The position numbers were made by a program, and so were the translations under genes. Of a DNA stretch of 64,000 nt, positions 34,212 through 44,430 are shown one piece after another. The stretch is from contig NZ_UGOD01000001.1 in NCBI RefSeq assembly GCF_900461525.1, positions 2,635,001-2,699,000 of the forward strand. Direction: 5' to 3'. The DNA is from Legionella busanensis. GTDB lineage: Bacteria > Pseudomonadota > Gammaproteobacteria > Legionellales > Legionellaceae. The stretch's first letter is position 1, and every line of letters starts with the position of its first letter. The notes beneath the pieces were generated by a model. The model was given only the letters and a program-made list of their open reading frames with translations, made no database searches and was not told the DNA's origin.

Positions 34212-36092
34212 CTAATGACTTTTCTCAATCTTGGCTTGTTTAATAAGATTATTAATATATAAATCGTATTCCATTAAACCATAACTAGCTTCAATTTGTT
34301 GAGCTAAACTTGAACGCTGCTCTTTATCAAGCGAGTTATACTGACCGTCATTAATTTTCTTTAACCTAACAATAACATAATCGCCATTAATTAAGCGTCG
34401 GCCCTCTTTGCTGTCAGGCTTAGGAAGGCTAAAAGCTAAATCATTAATCATGGTATCAGCTTTGTCAGTATCACGTGTTGCTTGAGCAACTTCGTGCCAC
34501 ACAAATTGCTTAGTATCGAGCGGTTGCACGCTAGCATTATCACTCTTATTTTCTACAAGTAAACTAGAGCCTAACTCTTGCGCTTTTTTCTCTGCTCTTT
34601 GTAGGGCCAGTTTATTGATAATAACTTCTTTTACTTCGGCAAGTGACTTCTTACTAGCTGGAATATGCTTGTCTACACGTACCACAACCACACTATCATT
34701 ATCTAATTGGATTGGCTCACTATTATTACCCAGAGCTAAAACGTCATGGCTAAAGGCAGCATTAATGACATTTTTATTTTTGGTTAACTCAGTTTGTCCG
34801 CCCTCACGAGAGAACGGTCCAGTTTTCTCTATAGGTAATTTAAGTTCTTCGGCAACGGAAGCTAAAGAATCTGGCGTTTGATAACTTAAATCCGTTAGTT
34901 GTTCCATAAGCTGCGCAAATTTTGTTTGCGCCATTTCAGTTTTAAGCTGCTCAGCAATCTCATTGCTAACACTAACTAGTGGCTTAAGTTTAGCTGGCTT
35001 ATAAGCAACCAATTTAAAAATTTCGTAACCATGCGATGTTTTAAAAGGTTCAGAAATCTGGCCTGGCTGCGTTAAATTAGATAATGCTTTATCAAATTCA
35101 GTCTTACCAGCAACTATCCAAGGTAATTCACCATTATTCATCGCCGATAATTTATCAGATGACATTGTTTTGACCCACTGTGAAAACTGGGTGGGATTAT
35201 TTTGTAATGCTTGATAAGCATCTTGGGCTTTTTGTTTAACTTCTGTTTGGGCTTCCTCATCAGCATCTTTAGGGAAGGCAAACAAAATATGAGCTACTCG
35301 CCACTGAGCTGGATTTAGGAAGTTATTTTTATTCTCATTGTAGTAACGCTTAATATCTTCATCACTTACCGCAATGTTCTCACGCAATTTTTGGGCTGAC
35401 AATCGTATATAATCAACAGTCACTTTTTCAGGCGCTATAAATTGCTCTGGATTCTTTTCATAGTAACTAGCAATTTGATCGTCTGTAATATCCTTTTTAT
35501 CGATAAAGGATGAGGCAGGAATTTGGAGATAATCATAATCTCGGGTTTGCATATACAATTTAACAAAACGCTTAATTTCTGCTGGAATTGCAAAAGCACT
35601 ACCAATAAATGCAAAGCGCTGTTGATTTAACAACATACCTTGTCTAACTTCTTTTTGGAAAGACGCTGGCGTAAACATAGCACCATTTAAAGCAAGTTGG
35701 TAACGCTCGGCAGAAAAACGACCGTCTTGCTGAAACTGAGGAATACTTACAATAGCAGCATCTGCTTGAGCTAAACTTACATCAAAACCATTTGTTTTGG
35801 CTGCTTGTAAACTAACTTCGTTAGCAACCATATTATCTAAAACTTGTTTCTTTAGAGCTGCTTCACTGGCTGCAGTTATTTGCGCAGGATCACGTTGCTG
35901 ACGTGCTCTGCGGTAATTTACTTCAAAAGCTTGTTTACTGATAGGCTCACCGTTTACAGACACCTCCGCGTCAGAGACATGGCGCGACTGCATATAATAA
36001 TCGAGGCCAAAAAGAGTGAAGGTTACTGCTATCAGAATAATAACTACCCAAGCTATAACACCTTGTATGCGTTCATTTAGCTTCTGCAACAT
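34212..36092 (-). CDS. ppiD: Periplasmic chaperone PpiD (inner-membrane anchored)
   Basis: 626 residues. One N-terminal membrane helix (WVVIILIAVTFTLFGLDYYM) then periplasmic SurA-N-like helices (about 35-170), a parvulin domain (about 260-370: RVAHILFAFP, PGQISEPFKTSHGYEIFKLV) and a C-terminal region. Works at the Sec translocon exit on nascent outer-membrane and periplasmic proteins. It follows hupB and the tRNA-Val/Asp pair in the lon region, as in E. coli (lon-hupB-ppiD). Confidence 0.96.
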   Translation of the reverse strand: MLQKLNERIQGVIAWVVIILIAVTFTLFGLDYYMQSRHVSDAEVSVNGEPISKQAFEVNYRRARQQRDPAQITAASEAALKKQVLDNMVANEVSLQAAKTNGFDVSLAQADAAIVSIPQFQQDGRFSAERYQLALNGAMFTPASFQKEVRQGMLLNQQRFAFIGSAFAIPAEIKRFVKLYMQTRDYDYLQIPASSFIDKKDITDDQIASYYEKNPEQFIAPEKVTVDYIRLSAQKLRENIAVSDEDIKRYYNENKNNFLNPAQWRVAHILFAFPKDADEEAQTEVKQKAQDAYQALQNNPTQFSQWVKTMSSDKLSAMNNGELPWIVAGKTEFDKALSNLTQPGQISEPFKTSHGYEIFKLVAYKPAKLKPLVSVSNEIAEQLKTEMAQTKFAQLMEQLTDLSYQTPDSLASVAEELKLPIEKTGPFSREGGQTELTKNKNVINAAFSHDVLALGNNSEPIQLDNDSVVVVRVDKHIPASKKSLAEVKEVIINKLALQRAEKKAQELGSSLLVENKSDNASVQPLDTKQFVWHEVAQATRDTDKADTMINDLAFSLPKPDSKEGRRLINGDYVIVRLKKINDGQYNSLDKEQRSSLAQQIEASYGLMEYDLYINNLIKQAKIEKSH

Positions 36093-36412
36093 ATTCTAGA
36101 GTTCCATAATTGATACAAACATTAGGTGTCTGCCTTTATGCTCACCTTTAATTATAAAAATAATTCATTAACAATCTATACCGTCTCATACTAAGCTTTA
36201 TAATGCGTTGAAATTCATGTAGCTTCAATCATGCATTATTCAGACATTCATTCGCCTTAATTACTTGTGCTTTATCTAAAACTTAATGGTTAACGCTATA
36301 TTTTGATGAATTCCTTTTCTACCTTATTAGTACTTGTAATTGAGTTAAAATACAATGTTAAAACTCAAAAAAATAATAAATTATTAAGAAAATTAAAGTA
36401 AGCGTAGCAGGT
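36093..36412. other. Intergenic region upstream of ppiD
   Basis: About 320 AT-rich bases between the terminator of the tRNA-Asp transcript and ppiD, presumably holding the ppiD promoter. No gene seen. Confidence 0.5.
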
Positions 36413-36438
36413 AAAAAAAACGCGCCCTTGGGCGCGTT
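36413..36438 (-). terminator. Intrinsic terminator after tRNA-Asp
   Basis: On the minus strand AACGCGCCC pairs with GGGCGCGTT around a two-base AA loop, and eight T follow. It ends the hupB-tRNA-Val-tRNA-Asp transcript and separates it from ppiD. Confidence 0.92.
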
Positions 36439-36442
36439 TATT

Positions 36443-36519
36443 TGGCGGAGTGGACGGGGCTCGAACCCGCGACCCCCGGCGTGACAGGCCGGTATTCTAA
36501 CCAACTGAACTACCACTCC
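36443..36519 (-). tRNA. tRNA-Asp (anticodon GUC)
   Basis: The reverse strand begins GGAGTGGTAGTTCAGTTGG and ends CCACTCCGCCA with encoded CCA. Anticodon loop CTGTCAC and T-loop GGTTCGAGCCC. Immediately followed by a strong terminator. Confidence 0.96.
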
Positions 36520-36525
36520 AATTCT

Positions 36526-36601
36526 TGGTGGGTGCTGTAGGGATCGAACCTACGACCCTCGCCTTGTAAGGGCGATGCTCTCCCAGCTGAGCTAAGCACC
36601 C
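36526..36601 (-). tRNA. tRNA-Val (anticodon UAC)
   Basis: The reverse strand begins GGGTGCTTAGCTCAGCTGG and ends AGCACCCACCA with encoded CCA. Anticodon loop CTTACAA, T-loop GGTTCGATCCC. Its 5' end is only 6 bases after the hupB stop codon, so it must be cut out of the hupB mRNA unless a promoter lies inside hupB. Confidence 0.96.
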
Positions 36602-36607
36602 AGTAAA

Positions 36608-36886
36608 TCACGCTTCCTGTACAGCTTCTTTGAGAGATTTACCAGCTTTAAACCTGGCTACTCGAGATGCTTTAATCTTAATCTTTTCACCCGTTTGTGG
36701 GTTTCTACCTTCTCTTTCGGAACGATTACCAGTTGAGAAAGAGCCAAATCCTGGTAAAACAACTTGGTCACCGCTCTTTAGCGCGTCAGTAACAGTTTCC
36801 ATAAACATTTCAAGAACTCGACTTGTATCAGCTTTTGTTAAGCCTGTACCGCTAGCAATTGCATCTACCAATTCACTCTTATTCAT
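36608..36886 (-). CDS. hupB: DNA-binding protein HU-beta
   Basis: 92-residue histone-like DNA-bending protein. MNKSELVDAIASGTGLTKAD start, VVLPGFGSFSTG and the DNA-contacting arm R.GRNPQTGEKIKI are all present. The frame extends eight codons upstream to 36910, but the ATG at 36886 has GGATAGGGGAAACG before it and matches the family start. Lies between lon and the tRNA pair; the hupB mRNA probably includes both tRNAs. Confidence 0.98.
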   Translation of the reverse strand: MNKSELVDAIASGTGLTKADTSRVLEMFMETVTDALKSGDQVVLPGFGSFSTGNRSEREGRNPQTGEKIKIKASRVARFKAGKSLKEAVQEA

Positions 36887-37028
36887 CGTTTCCCCTATCC
36901 AGTTATTCATCCTTTTCTCGAAGGATTGATTTAATCAAAATCATCACCTTCAGTCAAGCAGTCACATCCTTGGAACTCCACTGGCATGCTAGTCATATCA
37001 GTGGCAACGGTGTGAAATATACCCCGTA

Positions 37029-39470
37029 TTAATGAGCCTGTAAATCATTATTTTCACTTTTTTTGAGAGTTTTTACTTCGTCTGTGCTATTTTCATCCAA
37101 ACCACCCTCTCTTTGGAAAGGATTCGCGCTCAGAGCGATTTCTAGGACCTGATCAATTGTTTTTACAGGATGTACTTTCAGCTTGCGAAGTACATTATCT
37201 GGAATCTCATCAAGGTCTTTTTTATTCTCTTCTGGGATAATGACATGTTTAATACCACCCCGGTGCGCAGCTAATAATTTCTCTTTTAGTCCGCCAATAG
37301 GTAATACTTGGCCACGCAACGTAATTTCCCCGGTCATCGCTACATCAGCACGCACAGGAATTTGTGTTAAAACAGAGACAAGGGCCGTACACATACCAAT
37401 ACCAGCACTAGGACCATCTTTTGGCGTAGCACCTTCGGGAACATGAATATGGAAGTCTTTTTTATCATAAAAATCATCTGTAATATGCAATGATTTCGAA
37501 CGACCGCGCACAACAGTCATTGCTGCCTGTATAGATTCCTGCATAACCTCGCCTAATTGGCCAGTATGAGTCACTTTACCCTTACCTGTCATCATCGAGG
37601 CTTCAATAATTAATAATTCGCCACCAACGCTTGTCCATGCTAGACCCGTTACTTGACCAACCTGATCGTATTGCTCAGCAAGTCCATAGCGGAATTTCTT
37701 TATACCAAGATATTTTTCGATATTGTTTCGGGTAACAACCACTTTTTTAGTACGTTTACTGGTTAAAATTTCTTTAACAACTTTACGACAAATACTGGCA
37801 ACTTCACGCTCGAGGTTTCGTACCCCTGCCTCCCGAGTATAATGACGAATAATTTCATGAATTGCCCCTTCACTAATCGTTATTTCATCATTCTTTAACC
37901 CGTTTAGCATGATTTGCTTGGGTACTAAGTAGGTTACCGCAATATTTACTTTCTCATCCTCGGTATAACCTGGCAGTCGGATTACTTCCATTCTGTCTAA
38001 TAGCGGTGCTGGAATTTCTAAAGAATTGGCAGTCGCAATAAACATGACATCACTTAGATCATAATCCACCTCTAAATAATGATCACTAAAGGTATGATTT
38101 TGCTCTGGATCAAGCACTTCTAATAACGCTGAAGCCGGATCTCCTCTAAAATCCATTGCCATTTTATCAACTTCGTCAAGCATAATTAAAGGATTTTTCA
38201 CCCCAGCTTTACAAAGCTTTTGAATAATTTTACCAGGCATAGAACCAATATAGGTACGGCGGTGGCCACGTATTTCAGCCTCATCACGCACGCCCCCAAG
38301 CGCAATGCGAATAAACGTTCTACCTGTGGCATTAGCAATAGATTGACCTAGAGATGTTTTACCTACTCCTGGCGGCCCAACTAGACATAAAATAGGCCCT
38401 TTAATGCGTTTTACCCGTTGCTGAACGGCTAGGTATTCAGTAATCCGTTCTTTAACTTTTTCAAGGCCATAATGTTCTTTATCAAGCAATTTTTCTGCTT
38501 TTTCTAAATCAAATTGAATCTTATTTTTTTTCCGCCACGGCACACATAACATCCAGTCTAGATAATTGCGAATCACTGTCGCTTCCGCGGACATAGGCGA
38601 CATCATTTTTAATTTTTGCAATTCTGATAAGGCTTTTTCTTTGGCTTCTTTAGGCATACCCGCTTTATTAATAGCGTTTTCCATCTGCTCAACTTCATTA
38701 CCTTCTTCACCGCCAAGTTCGCCCAATTCTTTTTGAATGGCTTTCATTTGTTCATTAAGATAATACTCACGCTGGCTCTTTTCCATTTGTCTTTTAACAC
38801 GGCCACGTACGCGTTTTTCAACATGCAACAAATCAATTTCGCCTTCAAGAGCTGCCATTAAACGCTCAAGCCGCGAACCTACGTCTGTAATCTCTAAAAC
38901 TTCCTGTTTATCTTCTACTTTTAAACTTAAGTGCGCAGCGATGTTATCTGCTAATCGTCCTGGTTCTTCAATGCTGGCAAGGGAGCCCAATACTTCAGGC
39001 GGTATTTTTTTATTTAATTTAATATACTGCTCAAATTGAGACATTAAAGAGCGCATTATTATTTCAATTTCTTGCTGCGTTAATGCGGTATTAACATCCT
39101 CTACAGGCTCTAAATATGCTTCTAGGTAGCCTTTTTCTTGTGAATATTGCGTTGCATAGGCTCGTCTTTCCCCTTCCACTAACACTTTAACCGTTCCATC
39201 TGGCAGCTTTAATAATTGCAAGACACTGGAAACAGTGCCAACGGTATAAACATCATTAGCTGACGGGTCATCATTCGATGACTTGCGTTGAGCAACTAAA
39301 AAGATTTGTTTATTTTCCACCATGGAAGCCTCTAAGGCCTTAATAGATTTTTCTCGGCCAACAAAAAGAGGGATAACCATATGTGGATAAACAACAACAT
39401 CTCTTAAAGGTAAAACCGGTAAAGGTGATTGCACACCGTCATTCGTTATTAATTCATTTTTGTTAGACAT
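37029..39470 (-). CDS. lon: ATP-dependent protease Lon
   Basis: 813 residues. N-terminal substrate-binding domain ([23 protein letters not shown]), AAA+ module with Walker [11 protein letters not shown] and Walker [10 protein letters not shown], and the C-terminal serine-lysine protease domain with [11 protein letters not shown] around residue 680. Degrades misfolded and regulatory proteins. An imperfect 11-bp inverted repeat lies just upstream of the start (39491-39528) and may be an operator. Confidence 0.99.
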   Translation of the reverse strand: MSNKNELITNDGVQSPLPVLPLRDVVVYPHMVIPLFVGREKSIKALEASMVENKQIFLVAQRKSSNDDPSANDVYTVGTVSSVLQLLKLPDGTVKVLVEGERRAYATQYSQEKGYLEAYLEPVEDVNTALTQQEIEIIMRSLMSQFEQYIKLNKKIPPEVLGSLASIEEPGRLADNIAAHLSLKVEDKQEVLEITDVGSRLERLMAALEGEIDLLHVEKRVRGRVKRQMEKSQREYYLNEQMKAIQKELGELGGEEGNEVEQMENAINKAGMPKEAKEKALSELQKLKMMSPMSAEATVIRNYLDWMLCVPWRKKNKIQFDLEKAEKLLDKEHYGLEKVKERITEYLAVQQRVKRIKGPILCLVGPPGVGKTSLGQSIANATGRTFIRIALGGVRDEAEIRGHRRTYIGSMPGKIIQKLCKAGVKNPLIMLDEVDKMAMDFRGDPASALLEVLDPEQNHTFSDHYLEVDYDLSDVMFIATANSLEIPAPLLDRMEVIRLPGYTEDEKVNIAVTYLVPKQIMLNGLKNDEITISEGAIHEIIRHYTREAGVRNLEREVASICRKVVKEILTSKRTKKVVVTRNNIEKYLGIKKFRYGLAEQYDQVGQVTGLAWTSVGGELLIIEASMMTGKGKVTHTGQLGEVMQESIQAAMTVVRGRSKSLHITDDFYDKKDFHIHVPEGATPKDGPSAGIGMCTALVSVLTQIPVRADVAMTGEITLRGQVLPIGGLKEKLLAAHRGGIKHVIIPEENKKDLDEIPDNVLRKLKVHPVKTIDQVLEIALSANPFQREGGLDENSTDEVKTLKKSENNDLQAH

Positions 39471-39490
39471 AATAAGTCCTTAATCGCACA

Positions 39491-39528
39491 AGATAATCCC
39501 ACTTGACATAGTTAGCTTGGGATAATCT
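39491..39528 (-). promoter_or_regulatory. Inverted repeat upstream of lon, possible operator
   Basis: AGATAATCCCA and TGGGATAATCT are inverse of each other except one central base and are separated by 16 bases, ending 20 bases before the lon ATG. It is not a CIRCE sequence, and I see no clear sigma-32 promoter. Binding protein unknown. Confidence 0.4.
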
Positions 39529-39801
39529 ATTTTAAATAGCGCTATCCACTAAGCTTAACACTATATTACAAATTCGTTTGGCTTCAGTCATGTACTAATT
39601 ATACTTCTTCGGGCACATTTTGTTGCGTCTACCTAAAGCTTTTAGTAGGTCATGCCATATCACCACAAAGTAGGACGTATAAATATTAGATGCCCACCTA
39701 GAATGCTGACACTTCTAATTACAACTTAAAATTGGATTAATTTGGAAAACCTGGATAGTAAATAGAGGAGGTAAGGTTTAAATTACCTCCCCTTTTATAT
39801 G
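39529..39801. other. lon-clpX intergenic region
   Basis: No gene. On the minus strand next to the clpX stop, GGAGGTAA (39783-39790 complement) pairs with TTACCTCC (39767-39774 complement), an 8-bp stem that may end the clpX transcript; no T-run follows. The rest is AT-rich with no feature I can support. Confidence 0.5.
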
Positions 39802-41073
39802 CTATTCACCACCAGCTGCAGATTGCTTTGTTTCATCACCATCAAAAATCAACAAAGGCTTTCCAGAATTAGTAATTACATTGTCATCTATTACCACTTT
39901 CTTAATACCTTCTAGAGAGGGTAGATCATACATGGTGTCTAAAAGAATATTTTCAAGTATGGCACGCAAACCTCGTGCACCCATCTTTCTTTTGAGGGCC
40001 TTTTGGGCAATTTGTCGTAGCGCTTCTTCACGAAATTCAAGTTCAACACCTTCCATTTTAAATAAGGCATGAAATTGCTTAGTAAGAGCATTTTTGGGCC
40101 GCATTAGGATATCGATTAAAGCTTCTTCATCAAGTTCTTTTAATGTTGTGACAACGGGTAATCGGCCAACAAACTCAGGAATTAAGCCATATTTAACTAA
40201 ATCATCTGACTCTAACATCTCTAAGACTCTTTCATTTTCTTTGGTGTCTTTTTGATTCTTAAGTTGTGCAGCAAAACCTATACCTGACTTGTCACTGCGC
40301 TCTCGGATAACTTTTTCCAGGCCCGCAAATGCCCCGCCACAAATAAATAATATATTAGAGGTATCAACCTGTAAAAATTCTTGTTGAGGATGCTTTCTTC
40401 CACCTTGCGGAGGAACAGAGGCAACAGTGCCTTCGATTAATTTTAATAACGCTTGCTGAACACCTTCCCCCGAAACATCTCGCGTGATAGATGGATTGTC
40501 TGATTTACGAGAAATTTTGTCTATTTCATCAATATAAACAATACCTTGTTGCGCACGGTCTACGTCATAATCACATTTTTGTAATAATTTTTGAATAATA
40601 TTTTCTACATCTTCACCCACGTAACCGGCTTCTGTTAAGGTTGTTGCATCAGCCATGGTAAAAGGAACGTTTAACAAACGTGCCAATGTTTGTGCAAGTA
40701 ATGTTTTACCGCTACCTGTTGGCCCAATAAGTAAAATATTACTTTTTCCTAATTCAACACCATCTTCTGTTTTATGCTGTAAGCGTTTATAGTGATTATA
40801 AACCGCAACAGATAGTACTTTTTTAGCATGAGGTTGACCAATTACATACTCATCGAGAAAACTTGCTATTTCTCGAGGCGTAGGTAAACGAGTTTGAGTA
40901 TTTTCTGTTGTTTCTTGATTTTCTTCGCGAATAATGTCATTACAAAGCTCAACGCATTCGTCACAAACAAACACAGAAGGTCCAGCAATCAGTTTTTTTA
41001 CTTCATGCTGACTCTTACCACAGAACGAACAATACAAGACTTTGTCACCATCGCCTCTGCCTGTTTTACTCAT
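39802..41073 (-). CDS. clpX: ATP-dependent Clp protease ATPase subunit ClpX
   Basis: 423 residues. N-terminal zinc finger with four cysteines (CSFCGKS ... CDECVELC) that binds adaptors and substrates, Walker [11 protein letters not shown], Walker [11 protein letters not shown], the pore-loop region GYVGEDV and sensor 2 near [10 protein letters not shown]. Unfoldase partner of ClpP. Unlike the usual close spacing, 740 bases separate it from clpP. Confidence 0.99.
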   Translation of the reverse strand: MSKTGRGDGDKVLYCSFCGKSQHEVKKLIAGPSVFVCDECVELCNDIIREENQETTENTQTRLPTPREIASFLDEYVIGQPHAKKVLSVAVYNHYKRLQHKTEDGVELGKSNILLIGPTGSGKTLLAQTLARLLNVPFTMADATTLTEAGYVGEDVENIIQKLLQKCDYDVDRAQQGIVYIDEIDKISRKSDNPSITRDVSGEGVQQALLKLIEGTVASVPPQGGRKHPQQEFLQVDTSNILFICGGAFAGLEKVIRERSDKSGIGFAAQLKNQKDTKENERVLEMLESDDLVKYGLIPEFVGRLPVVTTLKELDEEALIDILMRPKNALTKQFHALFKMEGVELEFREEALRQIAQKALKRKMGARGLRAILENILLDTMYDLPSLEGIKKVVIDDNVITNSGKPLLIFDGDETKQSAAGGE

Positions 41074-41813
41074 TTATTAACCCCTTTCTTACTGCTACAA
41101 AAGCAAGCATTGTAAAAAATAAATTTAATCTTTCTTGCTAAGTATAACTTTTAAATAAGTAGCTTGTTTAATAGTTAATATTCTACTTAATTTACATTCA
41201 CTGAAGTATAGTAAAAACTGATTGTAATTAGTTAAATAATTATTATCACTTTTACTTACTTCATTCATTTATTATTTTCTTGTTTCTAAGTTTTAATATT
41301 TAATACAACTACTCCTAGCTTTAGCATAACACTAATTTCGATGTGTTGCTTATAGCTAAACTATCAAAATGGTTTATTGCAATTAAATCTTAAATGTAAG
41401 TTTTTGAATTATTCAGTTAAACGCTGTTGATAATAGTTTACTTTAATTATGGCTTAACGGATAGGCTGATGAATTTATAAGTAATCATCCTTTACCATCG
41501 AACGGCTGTATTTGGCGCATTAGCACTTTCATTTTCTACCACCCGTCTTCGCACTCAAATCCAACCTTTCACTAAATAGAGATACAGCACTTTGTATTAT
41601 AAATTTAGACAAAAAATTAAGCCAGGGACCATTATAAACTTCTTTTAAACCTAAGTCTTTTACTTTTAGAGCTCGAAACGTTAAGGTTTGGTAAAAAAAA
41701 GTTAAATGTGCTCTGGCAAATAATATTATAGCGTCTCCTGCTAAGCCTCAGTCACAGGTTTGAAACTTATAGAAAAACGCTATATTTTAACATTATAGCA
41801 ATAATTAAACCAA
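41074..41813. other. Unusually long clpP-clpX gap
   Basis: 740 bases with no gene that I can support on either strand. AT-rich, with slightly more GC around 41490-41580 and 41720-41760 that could be eroded repeats. It presumably carries a separate clpX promoter. Confidence 0.55.
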
Positions 41814-42440
41814 TTAGGCTAAATTTTCACGATCGTAAAGAACTTTATCAATCAAACCATATTCTTCTGCTTGATTAGCATTCATAAAGTTATCCCGTTC
41901 AGTATCACGCATAATTTGATCAGGCGTCTTTTTGCAATGCTTAGCCATAATACTGTTTAATCGTTCTCTAATAGCGAGTGTTTCTCGTGCATGGATTTCA
42001 ATATCCGTTGCTTGACCGCGATAACCACCTAGAGGTTGGTGAATCATAACACGTGAGTTAGGAAGGCAAAAACGCTTGCCCTCTGCCCCTGCACAAAGCA
42101 ATAATGCAGCAGCACTTGCAGCCTGGCCTATACATAAAGTACTTACATCAGGCTTGATAAATTGCATCGTGTCATAGATAGCAAGCCCTGCTGTAACGAC
42201 CCCCCCTGGTGAATTAATATATAAGAATATATCCTTTTCTGGGTTTTCAGATTCTAAGAATAATAATTGAGCAACAACTAAGTTCGCCATATGATCTTCT
42301 ACTTCACCTAAAAGAAATATAATTCTTTCTTTAAGCAGGCGAGAATAAATATCATAAGAACGTTCACCGCGCGAAGTTTGTTCAATAACCATTGGCACAA
42401 GGCCACTGGCATTTTTAATTGGTGTATTAAAATGATCCAT
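41814..42440 (-). CDS. clpP: ATP-dependent Clp protease proteolytic subunit
   Basis: 208-residue serine peptidase that assembles as a tetradecamer with ClpX. Catalytic serine in [13 protein letters not shown] (the usual form is GQAASMGA), histidine in [18 protein letters not shown] and aspartate further on. N-terminal processing-type sequence [24 protein letters not shown] present. Two bases separate it from tig, so the two are co-transcribed. Confidence 0.99.
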   Translation of the reverse strand: MDHFNTPIKNASGLVPMVIEQTSRGERSYDIYSRLLKERIIFLLGEVEDHMANLVVAQLLFLESENPEKDIFLYINSPGGVVTAGLAIYDTMQFIKPDVSTLCIGQAASAAALLLCAGAEGKRFCLPNSRVMIHQPLGGYRGQATDIEIHARETLAIRERLNSIMAKHCKKTPDQIMRDTERDNFMNANQAEEYGLIDKVLYDRENLA

Positions 42441-42442
42441 AG

Positions 42443-43798
42443 TTATTCGCCCTCAGTCTCTTCTTGTTTAACCGGCTCTTCTTCTTGCTTAGCTTTAGGG
42501 TTCATTATTTCATCGTAACTTTGCTCTTTTTCTACAACTTTAGCATGTTCACTAATTTTTTCAGCAACCATTTCTTCAGTAACTAAAGCTTCGATTTCCG
42601 CTAAGTTTTCTTTTTTACTGTAATACCAGCTGCGTAATTCTTCAGGCTTTTCATAAGCTTTTGCTAATTTATCAATCATAGCATCAACACGCTCTTTGCT
42701 TGCTGTTAATTTATGTTGCTTGATATATTCAGATAATAATAGACCAAGATGTACTCGGCGAGCAGCTTGTTTTTCGAAAAGATTTCTTGGGAAGTCAGGA
42801 ATTTTTTCATCATCAGAATGTTCATGTCCAAAAACGCGATGATACATATCATGCTTTAAGTGCTCAATTTCTTGATCAATTAACGATTTTGGTAAATCGA
42901 ATTCATTTGCTTCTAACAATTTATCAAAAATACGCTCACGATTTGTCGCACTGACTCGGCGCTCAAGCTCACGGGTCATATTTTCTTTAATGTCTTTTTT
43001 GAGCGCTTCGAGACCACCCTCTTTAACATTGAATTTTTCAGCAAATTCATCATTTAACTCAGGTAATTTCCCTTCCATGACACTTTTGATGGTAATTTTA
43101 AAGGTTGCTTCTTTACCAGCTAAGTCCTTATGGCCATAACTGTCAGGAAAGTTAACTTTGATATCAAAAGGTTTATTAGGTTTACCACCAACAATTTGCT
43201 CTTCAAAACCTGGTATCATTGCGTTAGAACCGAGAACCAATTCATAATACTCGGCACTACCACCTTCAAATGGCTGACCATCTAAGAAACCTTCAAAGTC
43301 AATAATAACTTTATCACCTTCTTTGGCAGCTCTTGTAACTTCTTGCCACTCTTTATTTTGTTCACGTAATTTTTCTAACATGTCTTGAACGTCTGCATCT
43401 TTAACTTCTGCACGAACTAGTTCAATTTCAGGTTTATCTAATTCTTTAATTTCAATCACAGGAAGGACTTCAAATGTCGCACTGTAACGAAAATCTTTGC
43501 CTGATTCTAATTGCTCAGGCTCAACAAAGGGGGCCCCAGCAGGCACTAATTCTTTATCTTTGAGTGCTTCATATAAAGTTGATTGAACCATTTCTTTGGC
43601 AACTTCTTCTCGGACACTCTCAGAATAGCGACTTTGTACAATATTCATAGGGACTTTACCAGGCCGAAAGCCAGCTATTTTAACTTTGCGGGCTAATGAG
43701 CGAAGGCGAAGCTTAACTTCTTCTTCGACTTTTTCGGTAGGTACCGAAACTGTTACCTTACGTTCCAAACCTTTCAAGGTCTCAACAGAAACTTGCAT
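42443..43798 (-). CDS. tig: Trigger factor
   Basis: Ribosome-associated chaperone and prolyl isomerase, 451 residues. N-terminal ribosome-binding domain with the signature loop [12 protein letters not shown], central FKBP domain (about 150-240: [32 protein letters not shown]) and a helical C-terminal domain ending in an acidic Glu/Lys tail. First gene of tig-clpP. Confidence 0.99.
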   Translation of the reverse strand: MQVSVETLKGLERKVTVSVPTEKVEEEVKLRLRSLARKVKIAGFRPGKVPMNIVQSRYSESVREEVAKEMVQSTLYEALKDKELVPAGAPFVEPEQLESGKDFRYSATFEVLPVIEIKELDKPEIELVRAEVKDADVQDMLEKLREQNKEWQEVTRAAKEGDKVIIDFEGFLDGQPFEGGSAEYYELVLGSNAMIPGFEEQIVGGKPNKPFDIKVNFPDSYGHKDLAGKEATFKITIKSVMEGKLPELNDEFAEKFNVKEGGLEALKKDIKENMTRELERRVSATNRERIFDKLLEANEFDLPKSLIDQEIEHLKHDMYHRVFGHEHSDDEKIPDFPRNLFEKQAARRVHLGLLLSEYIKQHKLTASKERVDAMIDKLAKAYEKPEELRSWYYSKKENLAEIEALVTEEMVAEKISEHAKVVEKEQSYDEIMNPKAKQEEEPVKQEETEGE

Positions 43799-43826
43799 CT
43801 AGTCACCTCTTGGAAATTGTCATGAA

Positions 43827-43911
43827 TGGTGCGAAAGGAGAGACTCGAACTCTCACGGGTTACCCCACTGGAACCTAAATCCAGCGCGTCTACCAGTTCC
43901 GCCACTTTCGC
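43827..43911 (-). tRNA. tRNA-Leu (anticodon UAG)
   Basis: The reverse strand begins GCGAAAGTGGCGGAACTGG and ends CTTTCGCACCA with encoded CCA; anticodon loop ATTTAGG on a CTGG/CCAG stem, with a type-II variable arm. Last of four tRNAs before tig; the set Arg-His-Leu-Pro occurs together in E. coli as well, in another order. Confidence 0.95.
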
Positions 43912-43994
43912 AAGCAGGGTGGAATTATCAAACAGTATAGTAGCTTTGTAAAGGCTTAAGCAAAATGCAAAGCATCGATTGATAATTTGAAGCA

Positions 43995-44070
43995 TGGGGT
44001 GAACGATGGGACTCGAACCCACGACAACCGGGATCACAACCCGGGGCTCTACCAACTGAGCTACGCCCAC
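43995..44070 (-). tRNA. tRNA-His (anticodon GUG)
   Basis: The reverse strand begins GTGGGCGTAGCTCAGTTGG and ends CGTTCACCCCA with encoded CCA; anticodon loop TTGTGAT. The base before position 1 is G (44071), the extra G-1 that histidyl-tRNA synthetase requires. Two G-T pairs in the acceptor stem. Confidence 0.95.
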
Positions 44071-44124
44071 CATAACTATAACTTAAATAGTTTAATCTAA
44101 TCTAAAAGAGTACTGCACAAAGGC

Positions 44125-44201
44125 TGGCACGCCCGGCAGGACTCGAACCTGCTACCCTCGGCTTAGAAGGCCGATGCTCTATCCAAATGAGCTACGGGCG
44201 C
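44125..44201 (-). tRNA. tRNA-Arg (anticodon UCU)
   Basis: The reverse strand begins GCGCCCGTAGCTCATTTGG and ends CCGGGCGTGCCA with encoded CCA; anticodon loop CTTCTAA, T-loop GGTTCGAGTCC. Confidence 0.96.
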
Positions 44202-44207
44202 AAATAT

Positions 44208-44284
44208 TGGTCGGGGTGGAGGGATTCGAACCCCCGACATCCTGGTCCCAAACCAGGCGCGCTACCAGACTGCGCTACACCCCG
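44208..44284 (-). tRNA. tRNA-Pro (anticodon UGG)
   Basis: The reverse strand begins CGGGGTGTAGCGCAGTCTGG and ends CCACCCCGACCA with encoded CCA; anticodon loop TTTGGGA. First tRNA of the Pro-Arg-His-Leu transcript; the promoter is 27 bases upstream. Confidence 0.96.
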
Positions 44285-44310
44285 ACGACCCGTCCTAGGA
44301 CAGAGCGCAA

Positions 44311-44339
44311 ATAATACTCGGTGCGCTCATGCAGGTCAA
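44311..44339 (-). promoter_or_regulatory. Sigma-70 promoter of the Pro-Arg-His-Leu tRNA cluster
   Basis: On the minus strand TTGACC (44339-44334), a 17-base spacer and TATTAT (44316-44311), followed by a GC-containing discriminator typical of stringently controlled stable-RNA promoters. It lies between the repeat array and tRNA-Pro. Confidence 0.78.
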
Positions 44340-44430
44340 TAACTTCTGAAAATTAATTTTTAATAAAGGGGTTAGACGCTCAGAAAAATATTGATGATGT
44401 ACTAAAAAATATAATTAAAATCTATCTAAC

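Noticed and set aside
36220-36250. Shared AGCTTCAAT(C/T)ATGCA motif also near 20870, with a looser match near 39580
   Set aside because: The matches are short, and flanking sequence does not align well enough to call a repeat family by eye.
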